Source: Lachnospiraceae bacterium (GTDB taxonomy: Bacteria; Bacillota; Clostridia; Lachnospirales; Anaerotignaceae). From it: DNA of 9,526 nt. Below, piece after piece: positions 1 through 7,382 of the stretch (within the stretch, counting starts at the first letter, position 1; each line of letters opens with the position of its first letter). A model generated the notes under the pieces. It was not told the DNA's origin. It saw only the letters and a program-made list of their open reading frames with translations, and ran no database searches. The DNA lies in assembly GCA_003543235.1 (NCBI GenBank), contig DPJA01000010.1:676-10201 (forward strand). The letters run 5' to 3'. Both the position numbers and the translations under genes were made by a program.

Positions 1-426
1 ATACCACCAATATGTTAGACTTTTACCACTAAAACTTCTTCCTACTTTTTCCGTTACCGCAACAAACCCCAATTTGGGCCACATGCTACTAATCTCATAG
101 TCTCTTCGACACGAAAGACCTATACCATTTAGCTTTTTATGAGACTGATGAAGACTTTCTACCAAAGCCTTCGCAATATTTTTCCCCCTATATTGTGAAT
201 CTACACATAAATGCACAATAATACACCTTGAACGTGAAATTCTATAAATCGAGTATCCAACACATTTATCATCTGTATCAATTGCTACAATAATCCAACG
301 TTTAGCTGCATAGTCGGCAAATGCACCATCAGCAAAAAAACCTAAAGTAGCTGAATTCTTTCTCCATAGTTTTTTTACATCTACCAGGTAAGGTGAAGAA
401 TTATCTATGCTAATAATTTTCACCAT
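1..426 (-). CDS. GNAT-family N-acetyltransferase, N-terminal part (cut by window edge)
   Basis: This reading frame opens at an ATG and runs 142 codons to the window edge without a stop, so only the N-terminal part is visible. The acetyl-CoA binding core of the GNAT fold is recognisable around residues 72-93 as VHLCVDSQYRGKNIAKALV, with the usual V-x-x-x-Y-R-G-K-x-I-A-x-x-L pattern. Later comes MWPKLGFVAVTEKVGRSFSG, the family's C-terminal W-x-x-LGF segment. Three in-frame ATGs stand in a row at 432, 429 and 426. I chose 426 because an AAGGA motif lies six bases upstream of it, a proper spacing, while it touches the first ATG. The ending GRS-x-x-G-K-x-L-T-x-W resembles, from memory, GNAT proteins fused to a C-terminal PIN-like domain; that extension would be outside the window. 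Substrate unknown. It is separated from the restriction operon by about 490 bp and is probably an independent gene. Confidence 0.8.
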   Translation of the reverse strand, partial: MVKIISIDNSSPYLVDVKKLWRKNSATLGFFADGAFADYAAKRWIIVAIDTDDKCVGYSIYRISRSRCIIVHLCVDSQYRGKNIAKALVESLHQSHKKLNGIGLSCRRDYEISSMWPKLGFVAVTEKVGRSFSGKSLTYWWY

Positions 427-432
427 CATCAT

Positions 433-917
433 TCCTTTCTTGTATAATACACATATATTTATAATTATTTATCATTAATATTTTTGACTAATTTATTGCA
501 TTAAATCCTGTACCCTATCACCAATTCTAACTTCCATCGGCTTAATACCTCACACTAACAAAATATTTTTATTACCGTAGACAGGTTTATGGACGACTTT
601 AATTGATTTCAGCTAGAAAAAACATGACAAAAAAGCCTTTATCCTGTTAATGGTGCTGCAGTATTTATTCCTACTTAAACGAAAACGGAAGGACGGGGCA
701 GGCTTTGGTTACCTATATTTTTCTGTCTGACCAGTCAGAGTTTAAAACTTTTAAGATAAGCCTCTAAAATCCTTCATTTAAACCGGAAAATAAAGGTAAG
801 GTTCGGATCCCCCGTACCATATACTATGATACGATAGCGAAGAACATAACGTCGAACATACCAGCATTTAATCAAAAACTTTCCATATAGTCGCCATGAA
901 TAGCTACACTTGCATTG
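433..917. other. Intergenic region without an intact gene
   Basis: I find no intact gene in this roughly 480-base stretch. The minus strand has only short frames, for example a 14-codon frame at 493-537 (MEVRIGDRVQDLMQ) and about 29 open codons near 780-870. The part from about 540 to 910 is less AT-rich than the DNA next to the GNAT gene and looks like degraded sequence, perhaps an old mobile-element end. I cannot name an element. The last 40 bases before the GNAT gene are very AT-rich and could hold its promoter, but no clear -35/-10 pair stands out. Confidence 0.5.
726..739. promoter_or_regulatory. Perfect 14-bp palindrome TCTGAC-CA-GTCAGA (operator-like)
   Basis: Two 6-base arms, TCTGAC and GTCAGA, flank a two-base centre. 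The gap is too short for an RNA hairpin loop and no T-run follows, so it does not look like a terminator. The TGAC-x-x-GTCA core resembles the operators of some TetR-family repressors. No regulator gene lies beside it and no promoter was identified, so a regulatory role is only a possibility. Confidence 0.2.
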
Positions 918-1090
918 TTAGAAGTGTTCGTAATATAGATCATTTTTAGCAACATCATCTCTCAATTTTTTCATACTCCGCGCAAGCTCATCCAGCATAT
1001 CCGATCGGCGAGGGTATATTTAATCAAGTGGTCTAGCAAGTCGGTAAGTCTTGTATGTTTGGCATGGTTTCGGTACTTCTCAAAAATCAT
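918..1090 (-). pseudogene. Possible small frameshifted ORF downstream of hsdR
   Basis: Just after the hsdR stop, one minus-strand frame reads from an ATG at 1090 through KMIFEKYRNHAKHTRLTDLL to about IKYTLADR near 1005. It then runs off into an unrelated tail ending at 971. A second frame opens at the same place and reads SDMLDELARSMKKLRDDVAK before a TAA at 918-920. Joined by one frame change near 1000-1010, the two give about 57 residues of charged, helix-prone protein. An AAAGGATGAGG stretch overlaps the hsdR stop but lies 20 bases from the ATG, which is too far to be a good ribosome binding site. I do not recognise the family. It may be a decayed accessory gene at the end of the operon, or two short frames that adjoin by chance. 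Confidence 0.3.
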
Positions 1091-1112
1091 CTTATCATCT
1101 ACAATACGAACC

Positions 1113-4100
1113 TCATCCTTTGTTCGACCACTGTTCACACTGTGCCAATACATACTCTGTCGCATTCGGTATCTCCTCGGGGGGATATTTATACCGTTTC
1201 AACAGTCGCTTGACCATTGAGCGCATTTCACTTCTTGCCATTTCTCTCTTATTCCAATCAACAGACCTGTTTTTTCTCAGCATTTCTGTTAGCTCTTTGG
1301 TTATGGCAATCAGCACGTCATTGCTATAGCAGTCCTTGAGTGCTTCTGGTTTTGTTAGGGCATCATAGAAGGCTTTCTCCTCCCACGTCAGGCCGAGATT
1401 TTTCCCTTCATTATGATCATCAGCAATATCATGTGCCATTTTTAAAAGTTCTTCAATTACTTCTACATTTGTAATCTGACCATTACGGTAGGCATTTAGA
1501 AGCCTCTTAAGTTTTTCTGAAAACAACTCTGATTTTACAAGATTAGTCCTTTGATATACTGTCACTTGTTCCTGTAAAAGTTTTTTCAGAAGCTCTACCG
1601 ACAGGTTTTTCTGTTTCATGGAGGCTATTTCCTTTAAAAACTTTTCATCGAATATGGAAAACTCAGCAGTCTCATCCTTAAATATATTGATGATACCCTG
1701 GGATTTAATGCTGTGTTGCAACAGGGCATTGATTCGCTCATTGATTTCTTTTAGTGATAGCTTTTTGCTCTGAGTAATGCGAGTAATTGAAGTTCTTATC
1801 GCTTCAAAAAAAGCGAACTCCAAACGAAGTTCTTGCGAAAGAAGGCTTCTGCATAAGGTTTGAGCCTGTTTTAACAGCAAAGCCTGCCTGATGAAGGTGT
1901 TCTTCTTATCCTCAGTGACAATAATGAAATTAATTCCATCCACTATCAAATTAGCACGGTCAAGATCTGAACCTGTAATGAATTTGGAATAATCAAAACC
2001 ATGGAATAAGTCCTTGCATACTGACAGCTTTTCCATGAATTTGGGCAATGCTGACTCGGCGATATTGGGATTCCCAAAGTTTTTTTGGTCACGTCTGGTG
2101 TAGTCACTCATTGCCTGTTTCAATGCAGCCGCGATTCCTACATAATCAACTACCAATCCGCCTTCTTTGTCCTTAAACACACGGTTTACTCTCGCAATAG
2201 CCTGCATGAGGTTGTGCCCCTGCATCGGCTTGTAGATATACATGGTGGCAAGTGATGGTACATCAAAACCAGTAAGCCACATATCCACAACAATTGCAAT
2301 TTTCATTGGATCATGATCATCCTTGAACTTACGTGCAAGTGCCACTTTGTAGGCTTTTGAGCCAATAATTTCTTTCCATTCCTCAGGATCGCCATTGGAG
2401 CCAGTCATAATTACCTTGATTTTCTCACTCCATTCCGGGCGCAATCGAAGGATTTCCAGATAAATTTTAATTGCAATAGGTCTAGAATATGCGACAATCA
2501 TCGCCTTGCCTGTAAGAATATCTGCCCTGTCTTCATAATGTGCTACAATATCAGCACAAAGCGTTCTTATGGTTTCTTCCGCACCAAGAATACTTTCCAT
2601 TTGGGAAAGCTGCTTTTTTGACTTCTCGACATGATACTCTTCAGCTTTTTCTGCAATAATACCATATTCCACATCAATTTTATAAAGCGTTGCCTCATCC
2701 AATCCCAGATTAATAACTCTGTTCTCATAAAAAACAGGTTTGGTGGCACCGTCGGCAACCGACTGAGTCATATCATAACAATCAATATAATCACCAAAGA
2801 CATCAATTGTGCTACGGTCGCTAAGCGAAATCGGTGTACCTGTAAAGCCGATATATGAAGCATTCGGCAGGGAGTTTCTTACAAGACGGGCATATCCCAC
2901 AGTCACTTTTCCTGTCTTTTCGTCAACCTTTTCGTCCAAACCATATTGTGAACGGTGTGCTTCATCTGCCATAAGAATTATATTCTCACGTTTAGAAAGT
3001 GGCTCATCTGATTCCTCAAACTTCTGCATAGTGGTGAAGATAATTCCGTTTGCCTTTCTACCTGCCAGTAACTTTCTCAAATCATTACGGTTTTCTGCCT
3101 GCTGCGGTGTTTGACGAAGAAAAGCAGCACACTTTGAAAAAGTCCCGAAGAGCTGATCATCTAGATCGTTTCGGTCGGTTAAAATAACAATAGTCGGACT
3201 GTTTAAGGCATCTTGCAAAAGTCTCGCATAAAACACCATGGAAAGAGATTTCCCACTTCCCTGTGTGTGCCAGAAAATACCTCCTTTACCGTCACCACAG
3301 ACCGACTTTTGCGAGCGATTAACCGCTTTATTAACTGCAAAATACTGATGATAACCTGCAAGTATTTTGTTGGTTTTTTCTGACTCATTAGAAAAGAGAA
3401 TGAAATTTTTAATAATATCTAAAAGCCGCCTCTTCTCAAATATACCCTCAAATAAGGTGGAAAAAGAAGCAAAGCGCGTTTCCTCATAATCCCCTGATAT
3501 GCTTTTCCATTCCATGTAGCGGTCTTCATCCGAAGTCAGAGTACCGGCCCTTGAAGTCACCAAATCCGACAAAACACAAAAGGCATTGTACTGAAAAATG
3601 GATGGGATTGCGTGCAGGTAGTTCCTCATCTGACGGTAAGCTTCCGATGCATCTGTTTCCTCCCGCGAGCAGGACTTTAGTTCAATAAGTACAAGAGGCA
3701 GACCATTTATGAATACAACCAAATCGGGGCGTTTTTCTTCCACGTCTAGTATTGTCCATTGATTAATTACATAGAAGGTGTTTTTATGAATATTCTCATA
3801 GTCAATAAGTCTCACGATGGCATTCTTTTGCTCACCATTGACTGTGTAGGTTACTTCTACGCCGTTTTGAAGATAGTCGGTAAACTTCTGGTTTATTTGC
3901 AGTAGATTATTAGTATCATAATGTGTGATTTTGTATAAGGCTTCTTGGATAGCGAAAGTATGCGACTTAGGGTTTATTGTTTCTAAACTCAGTAGCAACA
4001 TGTCCTCATGGTAAGGTTTCCGGTAGTCCCTCGCCACATCCGGACCATAGCAATATGTATAATCCAGTTTATCTCGAAATAACTCAATGATGGCATTTTC

Positions 4101-4124
4101 ATATTGCGATTCTGTATAGGACAT
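1113..4124 (-). CDS. hsdR: Type I restriction endonuclease subunit R (HsdR)
   Basis: HsdR is the motor and nuclease of type I systems: bound to the HsdM-HsdS complex it pumps DNA using ATP and cuts far from an unmethylated target. The protein has 1003 residues, normal for the family. The nuclease domain comes first, with D134 in RPDLVVF and E148-L-K150 in IELK, the PD-(D/E)xK active site. The superfamily 2 helicase follows: Walker A HTQGSGKS at 286-293, DEAH at 387-390, FTGTP at 427-431, the segment DMWLTGFDVPSL near 614-625, and motif VI QAIARVNR at 641-648. The rest is the C-terminal region that usually contacts the methylase core. A strong GGGAGGT site supports the ATG start. It lies 12 bases after the FRG gene and is the last intact gene of the operon. 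All key residues are present, so it is predicted to be active. Confidence 0.96.
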   Translation of the reverse strand: MSYTESQYENAIIELFRDKLDYTYCYGPDVARDYRKPYHEDMLLLSLETINPKSHTFAIQEALYKITHYDTNNLLQINQKFTDYLQNGVEVTYTVNGEQKNAIVRLIDYENIHKNTFYVINQWTILDVEEKRPDLVVFINGLPLVLIELKSCSREETDASEAYRQMRNYLHAIPSIFQYNAFCVLSDLVTSRAGTLTSDEDRYMEWKSISGDYEETRFASFSTLFEGIFEKRRLLDIIKNFILFSNESEKTNKILAGYHQYFAVNKAVNRSQKSVCGDGKGGIFWHTQGSGKSLSMVFYARLLQDALNSPTIVILTDRNDLDDQLFGTFSKCAAFLRQTPQQAENRNDLRKLLAGRKANGIIFTTMQKFEESDEPLSKRENIILMADEAHRSQYGLDEKVDEKTGKVTVGYARLVRNSLPNASYIGFTGTPISLSDRSTIDVFGDYIDCYDMTQSVADGATKPVFYENRVINLGLDEATLYKIDVEYGIIAEKAEEYHVEKSKKQLSQMESILGAEETIRTLCADIVAHYEDRADILTGKAMIVAYSRPIAIKIYLEILRLRPEWSEKIKVIMTGSNGDPEEWKEIIGSKAYKVALARKFKDDHDPMKIAIVVDMWLTGFDVPSLATMYIYKPMQGHNLMQAIARVNRVFKDKEGGLVVDYVGIAAALKQAMSDYTRRDQKNFGNPNIAESALPKFMEKLSVCKDLFHGFDYSKFITGSDLDRANLIVDGINFIIVTEDKKNTFIRQALLLKQAQTLCRSLLSQELRLEFAFFEAIRTSITRITQSKKLSLKEINERINALLQHSIKSQGIINIFKDETAEFSIFDEKFLKEIASMKQKNLSVELLKKLLQEQVTVYQRTNLVKSELFSEKLKRLLNAYRNGQITNVEVIEELLKMAHDIADDHNEGKNLGLTWEEKAFYDALTKPEALKDCYSNDVLIAITKELTEMLRKNRSVDWNKREMARSEMRSMVKRLLKRYKYPPEEIPNATEYVLAQCEQWSNKG

Positions 4125-4130
4125 ATGGAT

Positions 4131-4137
4131 ACCTCCC
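4131..4137 (-). promoter_or_regulatory. Strong ribosome binding site of hsdR
   Basis: GGGAGGT on the minus strand sits six bases before the hsdR ATG and begins at the last base of the FRG gene's TAG stop. Ribosomes ending the FRG protein would therefore finish on the hsdR binding site. This fixes the hsdR start and suggests the two proteins are made together. Confidence 0.8.
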
Positions 4138-5417
4138 TATTCAACAGGTTCTTCAGGTTTTGCTTTTAATACGTCGTCAATAAATATTGCTCTAGCTTTA
4201 TCCAAAATAATCTTTGCTAATTTTTTTCCATCTGGGATAGAATATTGTTTAGTATCTCTTATTATAGTAAACAATTCACGCTTTATGCTCGCCTGTAATT
4301 GCTCCTTCTTATACCAATCCAAACTTGCAGTCGCTTTAAAACCATCAAATAGTTTAATACTCAAATCTGGATTTTCATTATTAAATAGACTATCGATAAA
4401 TGATTGCAATTTATCCCAGTATGTGTCTGGAATTTTAATCTGAAAATTAATAACATCTGAAAAATCAAGTGCTCTTGCTTCTTGAATCATTTTTATAAAC
4501 GTAGATACATCTGTTGTAAGTTTAAGATTACGTTGCTTTATGTAATTCATTTGGTGTTCAAGCTCAGGAAAAAGTGTCGCTTCGTTTATGTTGTAAAAGT
4601 CAAGTTCCTCCAATAACTCTTCTTTCTTTTGATAAGGAATAATAAAATATTCAGGCGAAAATTCATTTTGAAGGTTTTGAATACCTTTACTTATTTTTGT
4701 TTTTTCTAAATCATCTTCTTTAATAATATTAATGGCACCTGGTAATAAAAAGGCTCCACTTTGCCGTATTAGTCTCTCGTTATTTTGACTACAGGTTACA
4801 AAATAACTTCTCTGCAACATTGAAAAAAGTGTTTCTAAATCATTAGGATAAATATAATTCATACCATTAATACGAAGTGTATCAAAAAGCTTTTTTACCT
4901 CCGTTCCTGTACCAGTATCCATTTCTGCTAATAGAGAAATCACTTTTACAACGTCTGCATCAGATAAGGCAACATAGTCTCTTTTGAAATACACTGCTCC
5001 GTCACGTTCAATCTTATTGAACCTTATATTCCCATTCGTGTCAGTTTCTTCAATACACTCCAAATCGAAACTGGGCTGACAAGCAAAATATAATGCAACC
5101 AATGGATTTAGTGTGACATCTAATAAGCGGGTTGGTAAACCATAGTGCTGAAGCTTGGTAAGGCGTTCAAAAGGTGTAAGATGATCTTTAAAATCCTTAG
5201 GACTTCTTTCAAGTGCGAACTTAATTATTTTATGTTCAATACTTAAGAACTGGTTCCGGAATACACTAGGTGAAATAGGCCAAGTAAGGTTTTCTTGCCC
5301 TCTAAAAAATATTCTTTCATCCAAAGAAGTTGCTTCTTTTTGTAAATCTGAGTTATGCTTAATATATTGCGTTAAGTTTTTTATTTGAGGCATGTCCTCT
5401 CTTACTCTTACATCCAT
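4137..5417 (-). CDS. FRG-domain protein embedded between hsdS and hsdR
   Basis: The domain takes its name from the Phe-Arg-Gly motif, here F43-R44-G45 in FFRGQENLTWPISPSVFR (numbering from the GTG at 5432). Other family signatures follow: HYGLPTRLLDVTLNPLVALY at about 97-116, RQSGAFLLPGA at about 223-233, and LFPELEHQMNYIK near 287-299. The remaining 130 or so residues are helical and charged, without a motif I know. No signal peptide or membrane segment is seen, so it is probably cytoplasmic. The biochemical role of FRG proteins is not established. Such genes are found near type I restriction genes, including, as I recall, some Campylobacter hsd loci. The frame also allows a GTG start directly after the hsdS stop. 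I prefer the ATG at 5417 because GTGAGG lies about nine bases upstream; an ATG at 5393 with GAGAGG close by is a third option. Tight packing implies co-expression with HsdS and HsdR. Confidence 0.85.
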   Translation of the reverse strand: MDVRVREDMPQIKNLTQYIKHNSDLQKEATSLDERIFFRGQENLTWPISPSVFRNQFLSIEHKIIKFALERSPKDFKDHLTPFERLTKLQHYGLPTRLLDVTLNPLVALYFACQPSFDLECIEETDTNGNIRFNKIERDGAVYFKRDYVALSDADVVKVISLLAEMDTGTGTEVKKLFDTLRINGMNYIYPNDLETLFSMLQRSYFVTCSQNNERLIRQSGAFLLPGAINIIKEDDLEKTKISKGIQNLQNEFSPEYFIIPYQKKEELLEELDFYNINEATLFPELEHQMNYIKQRNLKLTTDVSTFIKMIQEARALDFSDVINFQIKIPDTYWDKLQSFIDSLFNNENPDLSIKLFDGFKATASLDWYKKEQLQASIKRELFTIIRDTKQYSIPDGKKLAKIILDKARAIFIDDVLKAKPEEPVE

Positions 5418-5432
5418 TCTATCAGTCCTCAC

Positions 5433-6572
5433 TTACTTTAATCTCATCAGTTTTGGCAGTAGGATATCTCTAAGTAGTTGAAGAGAATCATTCTCTTTAA
5501 TATTCATATTTATTTTAAGATAAATATCTTTCACAATATTATTAAACTCATCTAACACATCTCTTGAAGGAAGAATTGTTTTATATGATTTTACAGCCGT
5601 TTGGGTAATTAGCGGTTGAGCAGAGCCAGCAACAAAATTACTATAATCAATCTGCAACAAAATATTTAAAATAAACCAAAAATCATTTCCGTCCAAAGGT
5701 TGTGAAGCTATTGCGTTATCACTTACCCAACAAGGATCTATTAAATAATGAATTTCACCGTAATTAGCACCAACTCTACCTATCATTATTACTGGATCAT
5801 TAAATAAAACTTCGTTTGTATAACCAATCACGCCATTAGAACCCATTATTTTATACTTGCCTGTTTCATCCCTATACTCACTTTTTATGCCTTTTCCATT
5901 CTTAAATGTTGCAAGTTTCTCAACTTCCCCAACCTTCCACCCCTTTGGAATTCTTCCTAATTCACTATCCTCAAACTCCCCATCCTTATACGGTTCAAAG
6001 TCGACAAACCAAGTCTTGAAAATGGCCTGCACTATTTCCTCTAGCTTTTTGTTAATTTGATTGTTAACCTCGATTTTGTCATCGAAGACAGATAGAATAT
6101 CTGCAATAGTTTTTTGCTCAGGTATGGACGGGAGTGGTATGGAAAGAATATCAAAAGTTTTCATTGTTATCGTATTAAACACAGACCCATGTGTATTCCG
6201 TTTAATTTCTTCAATTTTACTTTTTAAAGCATAATAAATAAAATCAATATTTGAAATATTTTCAATCTGTTTTAACCCATAGCATGATTGATTAAACGCC
6301 ATAGACCTTCCTAATTGTGCAAGTGCTCCAACAGTTCCCCTAGCAGAAATTACAATATCTCCCTTGTTTAATATTTTAGCTGAACTATTTGCTAAACCTA
6401 ATTCAGTAATCATTTTTTCAGTTTCGTAAACACGTCTAAAATTGGTATTAAAATCCTTTACTGACAACCAAGGAATATCTCCGTTCCAATATTCTTCAAC
6501 TGTTGTTTTTGGAGTTCCTCCACCAATTATTTCAACAACTTCCCCCAGCTTTACCTCTCTCCACTTGCTCAC
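5433..6572 (-). CDS. hsdS: Type I restriction-modification specificity subunit S (HsdS)
   Basis: HsdS recognises the two halves of the target and is the scaffold for HsdM and HsdR. The 379-residue product shows the normal layout. The first target recognition domain covers about residues 1-150, opening with WREVKLGEVVEIIGGGTPKT, and has the SARGTVG segment at 77-83. A central conserved helix follows from about 150 to 193, with IPEQKTIADIL and the marker FKTWFVDFEP. The second recognition domain starts at LGRIPKGWKVGEV near 205-217. The C-terminal helix ends at LLPKLMRLK. The two recognition domains differ, so a bipartite asymmetric site is expected; I cannot predict the bases. The start is a GTG that overlaps the rhuM stop (GTGA), with GAAGG seven bases upstream. 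I see one hsdS only, with no second copy or invertible repeats, so no shuffling of specificity is evident. Confidence 0.95.
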   Translation of the reverse strand: MSKWREVKLGEVVEIIGGGTPKTTVEEYWNGDIPWLSVKDFNTNFRRVYETEKMITELGLANSSAKILNKGDIVISARGTVGALAQLGRSMAFNQSCYGLKQIENISNIDFIYYALKSKIEEIKRNTHGSVFNTITMKTFDILSIPLPSIPEQKTIADILSVFDDKIEVNNQINKKLEEIVQAIFKTWFVDFEPYKDGEFEDSELGRIPKGWKVGEVEKLATFKNGKGIKSEYRDETGKYKIMGSNGVIGYTNEVLFNDPVIMIGRVGANYGEIHYLIDPCWVSDNAIASQPLDGNDFWFILNILLQIDYSNFVAGSAQPLITQTAVKSYKTILPSRDVLDEFNNIVKDIYLKINMNIKENDSLQLLRDILLPKLMRLK

Positions 6573-6586
6573 CTTTTCACCTTCTT
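6569..6586 (-). promoter_or_regulatory. GTGA overlap and ribosome binding site coupling rhuM remnant to hsdS
   Basis: The TGA ending the rhuM remnant shares three bases with the GTG start of hsdS. GAAGG at 6580-6584 lies seven bases upstream of that GTG, inside the last codons of the remnant. This is the classic arrangement for translational coupling, and it decides the non-ATG hsdS start. Confidence 0.65.
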
Positions 6587-6834
6587 CTCAATCTTTTTCA
6601 GTTCTTGCTGTGCCTCAAGGAAGTGTACCTCTATAATAGTCTGCAATTCCTTTGCTCGATCAAGATATATTTCATATTCTCTACGAGCATTTTCCAGTGC
6701 AGCCTCATGGGATACTTTACCTCTATGTGTGATCACCTCTCTATCACTTATTTTCAGGAAATCATCCAACTTAGTTGACCAATTATTTATATACATCGGT
6801 TTTCCATTTAATACTTGTAATTCTGCAAAATCAA

Positions 6835-6849
6835 GATAGATAGATAGAT
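6835..6849. repeat. Short GATA tandem repeat at the insertion edge
   Basis: Nearly four copies of GATA (GATAGATAGATAGAT) occur here, and two more copies lie at the other edge of the insertion at 7096-7103. Part of the array is probably the duplicated target site. Replication slippage could have changed the count, which blurs the true insertion boundary. Confidence 0.6.
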
Positions 6850-7095
6850 CCTATATTTTTCACCCAATTTGCACCAAAATATTTAGTAAATTATAGTTAA
6901 ATTTATTAAGTAATACTTGGTATTACGGCTAATAAATATTACTTTAATATAAATACATCCATGGAAAAGTATATAATATATATTAAAGCATCCGTATTAA
7001 TACTAAATAGCAATGTATTGCCTTAACCATAAAAATAATTTATAAGATAATTAACACTCTGGATCCATATTTTAGGCAACAACTACAAAAGACGG
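6847..7095. mobile_element. Candidate non-autonomous (MITE-like) insertion inside rhuM, flanked by 8-bp direct repeats
   Basis: This 249-base, very AT-rich block has no coding capacity and interrupts the rhuM frame between codons for RIVSI and YLDFA. GATAGATA stands on both sides, at 6839-6846 and 7096-7103, and excising the block with one copy restores the frame exactly. The block holds nested inverted repeats: AAAATAT/ATATTTT (6876-6882 and 7067-7073), TATTTAGTA/TACTAAATA (6880-6888 and 7001-7009), CTTTAATATA/TATATTAAAG (6942-6951 and 6979-6988), and the hairpin GTAATAC-TTG-GTATTAC (6910-6926). Its outermost ends do not form a clear terminal repeat. The left target copy lies in a GATA tandem run, so the precise edges are uncertain by a few bases. 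I cannot assign an IS family. Confidence 0.55.
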
Positions 7096-7382
7096 GATAG
7101 ATACAATACGGTTTAAAACATCCAGTTCTCTATCATCCAAGTAGTTCTTAGCCACCTTGGCTTCTTCAAGACTTGGTTTTTCGCCAATAAAATTTGTCAT
7201 GCCCATGTTCTGCTTGTTACCATCGGCCTTTCGTAGAATGACCTCTGCTGCTGTTAGACTTATCGCGTTGAATAAGCTCTGACAATTGATTTAGCGAAAG
7301 CCAGACTGTTTCACCTAATAAGTGCACATCAATTTTTGTCTGGCCATCCTCCGTTTGATATAAAAGAATTTCTGAGCTGTTA

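Noticed and set aside
484..512. TTGACT on the plus strand as a -35 promoter box
   Set aside because: No -10-like hexamer lies 16-18 bases downstream, and no plus-strand gene follows.
640..705. AGCCT/AGGCT inverted arms before a T-run on the minus strand as a terminator
   Set aside because: The arms are almost 60 bases apart and only about six bases long, so a compact terminator hairpin would not form.
971..1165. A 64-codon frame overlapping the end of hsdR
   Set aside because: The first part is an out-of-frame reading of the hsdR C-terminus. Only the portion after the ATG at 1090 might be meaningful, and it is treated as part of a possible frameshifted ORF.
5433..6572. hsdS as part of a phase-variable, recombining specificity locus
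   Set aside because: There is a single hsdS gene, no recombinase gene and no second set of recognition domains or inverted repeats in the window.
6835..6849. GATA tandem repeat as a phase-variation tract
   Set aside because: It is short and lies in an already broken gene; target duplication by insertion explains it better.
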